Source: Benincasa hispida
Lineage: Eukaryota; Streptophyta; Magnoliopsida; Cucurbitales; Cucurbitaceae
Length of the DNA stretch: 64,000 nucleotides
Direction of reading: 5' to 3'
Assembly: GCF_009727055.1 (NCBI RefSeq)
Contig: NC_052354.1
Span: 4,293,303 to 4,357,302 of the forward strand
The stretch's first letter is position 1, and each line of letters starts with the position of its first letter. Of the stretch, positions 13,001-21,998 are shown piece by piece. The notes beneath the pieces were generated by a model. The model was not told where the DNA came from. It searched no databases and was given only the letters and a program-made list of their open reading frames with translations. The translations under genes were made by a program, and so were the position numbers.

Positions 13001-16000
13001 TTAGAAGGTAACAACTTCTAATGACATTCGCAAACTTTAAGGTTAAAATAATCAAAGTGAAACTCAAAAAACCATAATTTTTTTAAAAGAAATTGAAGTT
13101 AATCTTAAATATTATGATCAAATTAAGAGACTAAAACCTAACTAGAGATTATAGAGTGCTAAGGATGTGTCACTCTAGTTGAGATAATAACTAAGTCTTG
13201 AAAGAATTACAAATATAGCAACATCTATCTGAGATAGCCTATATTGCTCATAAACTTCTATATATGAGCGATAAATTCTCTCATTGATAGATCTATCAGC
13301 GCTATGGTCTATTACTTCAAGAACTTTATCTAAATTTCACTATATTTGAAAATTCTTTTGCATTGTTCTCTATCTACTAATATTTTGGATATGATTGCTA
13401 TATTTACAATTGTCTCTTTAATTCTGCAGAAGAAATACTTGATCTCAAGGCAAAAGATGCTAAAATATGTTTATGGGTTTGCCCTAAAAAGTAAACATGT
13501 ACGAAAAATAACTATAAATATAATGAGAAAAGAAAAGTAGCGAAATTACCTCAAGGTATCGTTGAGTCATTGTCCTTAGGTGAAGGGCAGAAAGATGAGG
13601 TTGATCAATTTTGTATCTTTCAGCTGGTTCAGTGGATATTGGACAACGAATAAAAGTCATTCCCATCTCACTTGAAGGAATTTGTTTCTCTTGATTGTAA
13701 TATTCTTTTAGTGAAACACAATCTCTTGCTTCCACTTCTCTAACACTTAGTGGAAGCTTTGGCAAACTCAAAAGATGAAAACATTTCACCAAAAATAGAT
13801 CCCTCAAATTAACAAGATGACAAATGCTTTCAGGCAATTTGGTAAAATGATTTTTGCTCAGATGAAGAATTTGTAATGAAGCTAAGCTACGAAGGTCATT
13901 AGGTAAATCCCCATCCCACAAATTGCAGTTACTCAAATTCAAAACCCTCAAAGAACAACCAAAATTAAACCAATTTGTCACTTTCAACCCTTGAGAATGG
14001 GAGAATTTTCTAGTGAAATTCCAAGTGGGGAATAATGAATGAAGAAATTTGCGAGATAGTCCTTGACAATTTAGTATTTCAAGTTTGGTCAAAAGTTGAA
14101 GTGACATTGGAGCTTGATTTACACAAGTGCAAGTAATATCAAGCTTCTCTAAGGAAGAAATATTTCCTAAACTCTCTGGAAGACTATTAAGTTTTGAGCA
14201 GCCATTTAAATTCAGGGTTTTCAAAGATGTTAAACAGCCAATAGTGAAAGGAAGTTTTAGAAGATTTGTGCAATTTTTGAGATTTAATAAAACAAGTGCC
14301 GTTAAATGTCCTATTGATGAATGCAAAATTTTTATAGATGTTTCATCTAAATGAAGCTCTGATAAATGGTTCATGTTTCCTGAGATTTTTGGAAAATGGG
14401 TGAGATTTGAACAGCCTGAAAGAACCAAAATGTTGAGAGATTCTAAGCAAATATTGAAAGGAATAGTTGTTAATTTCTTGCAATTTCTGAGGTCCAATTG
14501 AATTAGATGCTTTAGATTTCCCAAAGAGTGGTGAAGTTGGTGTAATTCTACACAACCACTCAAAACCAATCTTTCAAGATTTGGAACACCTGAAAAATCA
14601 GGGGTCTTGGATAGGAATTGAGAATCACTTAGATTTATTACTTTCAATGTTTCCAAGCTCTGCAAAAAAACAAAAAAACAAACAAATAAATAAATAAACG
14701 TACTGAAAATAGGAATCAATACTACGATTTATTAAAAGTAAGAGGATGACATAGAGGAAATAAAACAAGTGTTAAAGTACAAAATGATGTAATATTTAAT
14801 ATTATTATTGATGTACCTTTGAAGCAGTCCAAAGATGTTGAATAGAGCTACTAGGCAACTCAAGCTCCAACAGGTTTGTGGGATTGAAATTTGATGGTAA
14901 ACACTTTAAAGGGTAACCATGCCAATCGAGAAACCTTAGCTGATCAGAGAGATATTGAAGTTCTTCAGAAAGATAAACATTGTTCAGTTTCAATACTCTT
15001 AGATTTGTCATTGCTGAAAATGATTTGACATTCAAATGTGACTCTCCCTCTTCATCCATATCCATCATTATCCCTTCAATTGCTTCTGTTCCCTGTCAAA
15101 ATTAATTCATCATCCATATATATGAATCTGTCTCTTATACACATCTAGATGTGTATAAGAGACAGGCTTAAAAGTATCAATTTAGAAACGTACCTCATCA
15201 AGACTTAGAGCAAGATTTATATCTTCACGAAGCCACAACCTGCTTCTTTTTTCAGGCTCGTTCGGAAAGTTTTGGCGAACAATTTCTTGACCCATTTCTT
15301 GTATTAAATCATGCATTTGTAGCTTATCATGTGGTGTAGTAATAAGAGATTTCTCCTCCAATATTTCAAGCCCAAGAACAGCAGGAAATCCAAAGCTTTC
15401 AAGAATTTCAATTGCTTGTCTCTTACTCTTCCTCTTGAAAAAACATGCAATATCTAGAAAAATTTTCTGTTCAGACTTCTCTAACATATAATAACTAATT
15501 TTCAACTTTTCAAGAATTTCCTTATCACGAACTTCCTTCAACTTTTCCATTGCATTTTTCCATTGCTCCATTGGTTTATCACGTAAAGAGGATCCAAGAA
15601 CCTCAATTGCTAATGGAAGCCCTCCAGCATAATCTACAACTTGGCTAGATAGATCAAAATACCCTGTCTTTGGATGGTCTTCACTAAATGCCTTTTGTGA
15701 AAAAAGTTGAAGAGCTTCTTCAATCTTTAGCCCTTCGACATTGTATCGTCTTTTGATTCCGTGTGAAATTAGGAGATGTTCGTCTCTTGTGGTAACGATG
15801 ACTCGACTTCCTGAACCGAACCAATTTGAACCTCCGGCTAACTTTTGAAGTTGGCTTAGATGGTTGACGTCGTCAAGAATTATAAGAACTTTAAGATTAC
15901 TTATTCTTCTCTTGATCAATGTAGCTCCATCAGCATTTGGGATGTCAATGTTTCGTTTCATTAAAGCTCCTGTTAGAAGTTTTTCTTGTAATGAAACTAA

Positions 16001-19000
16001 GCCTTCATTCTTGAAAGCTTCTTTGACATTGTCCAAAAAATAACATCCTTCAAATAAATGGGAAACACTTTTGTAAATAATTCTAGCGAGAGTAGTTTTG
16101 CCAATTCCACCCATTCCCCATATTCCAACAAAGCGTACGTCATCTAAACCTATTCCTAAAAGCATATTAATTTGGTATAATCTTGGGCCAATTCCAACCA
16201 ATTTATCATCGTACCGAAACAAATCCGGACGCAATTTATTGAAAATATGCTTCACAATTTCATCGATGGCTCCTTCTTCAGACCTATACAAATTTTCATT
16301 TTTAGTAATGTTCTCAAAATTATCCAGGTGGAAATTAAAAAAAGCGTGGTTATTTATTTATTTATTTATTATTATTATTATTATTGGAATTTTACTAAAA
16401 ATGTTTAAGGTTTTGGTAGGGAAGATGAAAAATGATTGGAAAGAAACCAAGAAGAAAACAAACATAATTTTCTAAAAAAAAAATACCGAAAAATCAATGG
16501 TTATCAATGAGGTCTTAACTTTTGTCATAGTAAAAGGAAGAAGAACATTGGATTGAAATGGAAAGGCTCAGTGAATAATGCTGAGACCTTGTGATAATAT
16601 TTAAAAGCCACTTGTCAAGCATACATTAGTCATTACATAAGAAGTGTGTGATGGACACTCACAAATAAATTATTAACAAAGGAATATTAGAGAGAACAAT
16701 TTCACTTGTAATTGAAAGACTCTTCCAACTTAGTTCTTTGTGTATTCTTCTCTACAAACTTTGATACTTTACAATACAAAACTATCCTATTTATAGAATT
16801 CTCACGAGTTCTAACTCTCATACTTAAATACATAAAACTCATTTTAACTCCAATACTTTAATTCATGAAACTCTCATACTTAAATAAATAAAACTCTTAC
16901 ATTAACTTAATTAACTTTCATCCTTTAATTTTGTCGACTCTCATAAATTAATTCATGTATAACTCATTTAAAAACATGTTTAATTTTCAAAATTCCCCTT
17001 TAAACATGTTTTCGGAAGACTCCAAGCAAAGTTTTCAACTTGTTAAATACATCAACTTCGAGTGATGTTGTGAAAATATCTACAATTTAATTTTCAGTTT
17101 TCAAATATTCAACTTGAACCTCCTTCCTTGAAATACAATCTCTGATAAAGTGAAATATTGTATCAATGTGTTTGCTATGATCGTAGAATACTAAATTCTT
17201 TGCTAGAGTAATTCTTGACTTATTGTCTACATGGGTCACAGTAGCATCATCTTGAAAAACTCCCACGGTCTTTAGCAAATTCCTTAACCCAAATACATGA
17301 TAAATACTTGAGACTGCAGCAACATATTCTACCTTACAAATAGATAATGTCACAATAGGTTGCTTCTTAGAGCTCAAGGTAAATGTAGTATTACCAATAA
17401 AGAACACATATCCACTTGTACTTTTTCGGTCATTAACATCTACAGCCCAGTCACTATCACAATAACCTTCAAGCTTGAATTATTTAGATGAAGAATGAAA
17501 TAATTCATAATCAAGCATACCTTTGATGTAACAAAGAATTCTCTTTCCTACTTTCAAACGAGTAATTTTAGGAGATTCCATAAATCAACTCACTAATCCA
17601 ACACTGAAAAGAATATCTAGTCGTGTGCAAGTCAAATATCTCAAACTCCCACTTAAGAATATCTCCAAGATCATTACTCTTAATAAAAAAAAAAAAAAAG
17701 GAATGTTCATAAGGGCATTCTTAACTCTCAAAAAGAGCAAATATTTTGTTCTTAATTCCACCATATTGAGTATTTCGTATGCTTAAATTGTCTAATTTGT
17801 AGGTAAGTCGATCCCAAGGAGCAATTAATTCATTCGAGTGAAAATCGAGTAAAAAATGAGCTAAAATGGGAGTTGGATGCACCATGTTGAAAGAAGTAAG
17901 CAAAATTACCAAACTACACTCGAGGGCAATGTTGCAACCCTCCCTTGACACTGCCTCAATGCTGGATTTCACGCGATGTCTTTGGTCGGAATATTGCAAC
18001 ACTCGTGTAATGAAGGAACCTGGCGCTACCTTGGCGCAGGCAGTAGCTGCTGAACAGGGCAATGTTTCAACACTATCCAACAACATTGCAATGCTACAAA
18101 AAATGAAGGAGAATTTTGCTTTGTGTGTGTGCAACTAATCATTGCAATGCTCTTTCCAAGCATTGCGGCGCTGCGACCAACTTATGTAAACATCATCTAT
18201 GATTCAGCTTAGGGAAGAACGAGTTGGAGCACCAATTGGGACGCTTTTTTAGGAGATTCCACCAATTTTTCATCATTCTTTCTTCCATCTTTCAGTTCTT
18301 TTCATTTTTGCTTTCAATTTCTCATTTATTGTTGCTGATTTGAAAAAGATGCTAGGCTAGGTAAACCCTTCTTCTTGGGTTATTTTGTTCAATTTCTTGA
18401 GTATGTTAAATTAATTTTCCTGAATTCTATGAACTCTTGGGTGTGATTTGTGTTTATTTAGAATTTGATAAAATTGATTTGATGAATCAAATTTATTGGA
18501 TTCTTGTTTGCAAATTTTACATGACGACTTTGCATAATTGTAAATTAGGTTGCAAAAATTAGGAATGCTTGTGTCGGCTAAGACTTTTTTTTTTGAAGTC
18601 ATTGTTTGCCCTAATTTTCAATGAATCATGCTATGAGTCTAGGCTTTTCAACTTATAGGATGTCACAAAAAAGTAACTCTAGTCTAAATGCGAACTAGTT
18701 TTAGCTTGGATCTCGCTAAGAAGAGAGAGTTTAATACTAATTTAGGGTCAATTTGATTGATCTCACAATTGGCTAATTGGGCTATTAGTTTTTACTAATA
18801 GGTTGTAGAATTCATGGAATTTGCATTATTTCTTTTATTGAAATTAAACATAACAAACAATTCCCAAGGGCTAGTTCGTTGTTTCCCCGTGGATTCAACG
18901 CAGTACTGCTTGGTACTACTCTTTTTAGTAATTTCTAGGCTCGATGAACAAATTTCATTTTTTTGGTTAGAAGATCGTAAGCGACAATGAATGTATAAAA

Positions 19001-21962
19001 CCTGACAATAAACAGGCATCTCAAATACCCATTGTTAAGGAAATATTTGTTGATTCTGTTATTCCACATTCTAGGCACTTGTTTCAATTCGTACAATGTG
19101 TTCTTTGATTTCAAGACTTTATCTTCTTGACCTTTCACGGCATAGCCAATAAGTTGTTCTAACTAGACTTCTTCTTCCAAATATCCATTCAAGAATATTG
19201 ATTTGATATCCATTTGAAAAATCTTCCATTTACTTTGAGTAGAATTTGTCAGCAACATCCTTGATTTGAGCAAGACATTGAGGTATAGCCAATCAATCCT
19301 TCTCGATCTTTTTGAGTTGAGAGCAAAGGCTCATGATACGGGCAATAGACTATGACTGACTCCTAATGCGTAGAGCCTCCCAAATTGCAATAGCAGGGTC
19401 ATATCCCACAATTTTGCCCATTTTTCTTCATTAAAGAATGAGTAAAATCAGCTCATGATAGTTCGATTGCATTTTTTGCTAATATAAAAAATACAAATCC
19501 ATCTGAGTTCATTGAGAATCCAAGAATTTTTTAGGTTGAGGAAACGTGCCATCAATGAAGCTTTCAACGCCATATTCCATAATCAAGTTAAGACACAGAT
19601 TCTTCAAGAGCAAGTAGGAGTCAGTGAGCTTGTTAGTAAGAGATTGAGACATATGAGAAAAATTGGCAGCAGGTGACTGAGAAGTCGGAAGAAATGGAAG
19701 TTGATTATGGAAGGGTTGAATGAGGCGTTAGGACCATAAGGCAAAATTTGAGAAGAGTAAGAAAACTGGGTGGGCGCCATTGTAAATTGGTGGATACTAG
19801 AAGCCGGATTGACTGTGAGTGAAGGAAAAGGGGTTGGGAATTTGAGAGACTGGTATCGATGGATATTGAACAAACGTGTGGGGAAGACATTGTGTTGTGG
19901 GAAGGGTAAAAGAAGGAGCGAAAATTGAGAGGGAAAACGGAGGAAGGGTCGTTGTCGTTGTCCATGGAAGAGTAGTCTCCGACTGAAGTAACACCTCTTC
20001 CGAGGTGCCTGAGCTTGATACTATAATTGAAAATCTAAGGCTCTGATACCATGTCAGAGTAAAAGGAAGAACATTGGATTGAAATGAAATGGCTCAGTGA
20101 ATAATGCTGAGACCTCACAATGATATTTAATGAATAATAAAAGTCATTGGGCAAGCATACATTGGTTACTACATAAGATATAAAATGCAACAAGCAATAA
20201 CCAAGATTAACGATAAAAAGGTAATTAAGCAAAAATAATAACATCATATAATCTATCTTATCAACTTTTTGGTTTTTAAAAATTAAGCTTATTTTAAACT
20301 CTATGTTCTTTGTTTTTTTTTTAATCTACATTTTAGCTATGTTAGCAAAATCCACACAAAATTTTGAGAATTGAAACGACTAAGTTTAACTAATTGGTTT
20401 TTTTTTTCAAAAGAAAAAAAAAAAAAAACTACATGCTTTTTGTTTTGAAACTTAGCTATAGACTAAAATATTTCTTTAGTAAAGAAAATCATAATATAGA
20501 AATTGTTAGGAAAAAACACAATTTAAAAAAAAAAATTGTTCCGAAATAAGATCTTAAATTTTTAGCTTTTAGTTTTTTGGTCATATATATTTTTTAATAT
20601 TGTACTTATTTTCTCGTTTTAATTCTCTAAAACATTCATTTAATTTGAACCTTTAGCAAAAAGTCCAAAAATAGGGGAAAAAAAGAGTTATATAGACTAG
20701 TTTTAAATTTTCAAACTTTTGCTGGGATGTTTGAAAGTATTATGGGTAGATTCTGGAATCAAGGGTGAAATGGTTAAAGGAATGTAAGAGAAGATCAAAG
20801 GATGTGTCCAAAGACAAATTAGGCCTTGTTGGCCTTGACCTCTATCGATGCCAAGCCTTTTATGTTAGCTCAAAAGCCAAAGACCCAACAAAGTTAGGCC
20901 GTAAGAGATGAAACCTAACAAGGATGTTGGGCCAATCGGTTGAGACCAAGCCTTGGAGTTTGAAGAACAAGGCAAGCATGCCCAGACTCATATGGCTTTA
21001 GAGATAACCTAGCTCATTTAGGATTAGGAAACTCATACCCTAGTCTTAGTTAGATCAAGGTAAACCCTATATCAAATCCCCTATAAATACATCATTATAA
21101 CTCCATATGAGATAACTTAAACTTTTAACTTTTTCCTTATTCTACAATCCTCTTACACTTAGGCATCAAAGCAATTTTTTATTTGTTTTGTAGGTTCTCT
21201 CTTCCCAAAAATTACAAATTTACCGTTGATGTCACATGGAAGTTAGGTGTGATTTTCCTTGGCTAAAATTTGGCATCAACAGAAGGTAATAATATGAAAA
21301 GATTTAGATAACTAAAAGCTAGAAAATACTTTTAGTCCATAAACTTTTATATATATATATATAAGTAACAGTTTAATCCTAAATTTTAGTTTGTAAAGAT
21401 TTTTAATCTATATACTTTAAAAATTATAATAATTTAGTCATTAAGCACTTGGAACAATTTTAGTTTCTATACTTTCAAACTTGTAACAATTTAAAGCCCC
21501 TTATCTTGGTGCATTTATCATTAAACTAAAATTAAATGTTAACTTTTATCACGTAACAACTTATTAATTTACACATATAAGAAATTTTATTAAACTTCGA
21601 TAAATTTTTAATTATAGGAACTAAATTGTTACAATTTATAAAGTATGAAGACTTAAATTACTTTTTATTAGACAAAGTACTAGAAGTCGAGAGATTAGTG
21701 AGTGCACTTGAATATCTCAACTAGGTTGAAACATCATAAAAACTTAAATTGTTGCTTATTAAAGTTTATAAACTAAATTGTTACATATTTATTTTTAATG
21801 TATCTAGATTTTGTATTCAAAATTTCATAATGCAAAATTCATTTAATATATATTTATAACATTTCTTGTAAATTCATTATTAAAGTTTATAGACTAAATT
21901 GTTACCTATATATTTTTAATGTATCTAGATTTTGTATTTGAAATTTCAAAATACAAAATTTC

Positions 21963-21998
<36 letters not shown>

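Larger units (their letters stand above)
7734..13549 (-). other. TNL-A intron 4, expanded to 5.8 kb by repeats
   Basis: The paralogue's intron 4 is 520 bases. The proximal part (7734-7990) aligns with 42679-42930; the rest (about 7990-13540) is insertion: two MITE-like copies in the same orientation (7995-8245, 13195-13425) bracketing a decayed Copia element. A segment at 7848-7930 (AAAGAGCTAGACGTCTTG) recurs at about 12783-12890, which suggests a local duplication. 12250-13190 shows only AT-rich retroelement-like sequence with no recognisable gene. Confidence 0.75.
16523..20263 (-). mobile_element. Copia LTR element with 5-bp target duplication in TNL-A intron 1
   Basis: Flanked by ACTTT at 16518-16522 and 20264-20268. 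Starts TGTCA and ends ATCA. The right LTR (5' LTR on the minus strand) is 20052-20263, followed by a primer-binding site for initiator tRNA-Met (TGGTATCAGAGC on the minus strand, 20040-20051). The left LTR begins at 16523 and shares the first about 125 bases (AGTAAAAGGAAG, GGCTCAGTGAATAATGCTGAGACC) before diverging. The same site in the paralogue (about 46915, GGTCTTAACTTT...) is empty, so insertion postdates the duplication. The body is a mosaic: gag-like sequence next to the binding site, then reverse transcriptase (about 19300-18935), a foreign block (about 17716-18935) and RNase H (17407-17087), partly from a second nested Copia whose LTR-like end lies near 16645-16990. Confidence 0.8.

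Noticed and set aside
14127..14354. Plus-strand frames opposite the LRR exons (also 43776-44003) and opposite the NB exons
   Set aside because: Antisense shadows conserved in both paralogues only because the coding strand is conserved.
15128..15165. A natural Tn5/IS50 insertion
   Set aside because: Only the two 19-bp mosaic ends occur, directly abutted, with no transposon body. This is the library adapter junction.
17721..18138. Overlapping frames on both strands (137 and 90 codons)
   Set aside because: No recognisable domain, antisense to each other, within a nested repeat block; not called as a gene.
19604..19994. Three overlapping minus-strand frames rich in Ser/Pro/Thr
   Set aside because: They lie just after the Copia primer-binding site and look like the eroded gag start in three frames; treated as part of the element.
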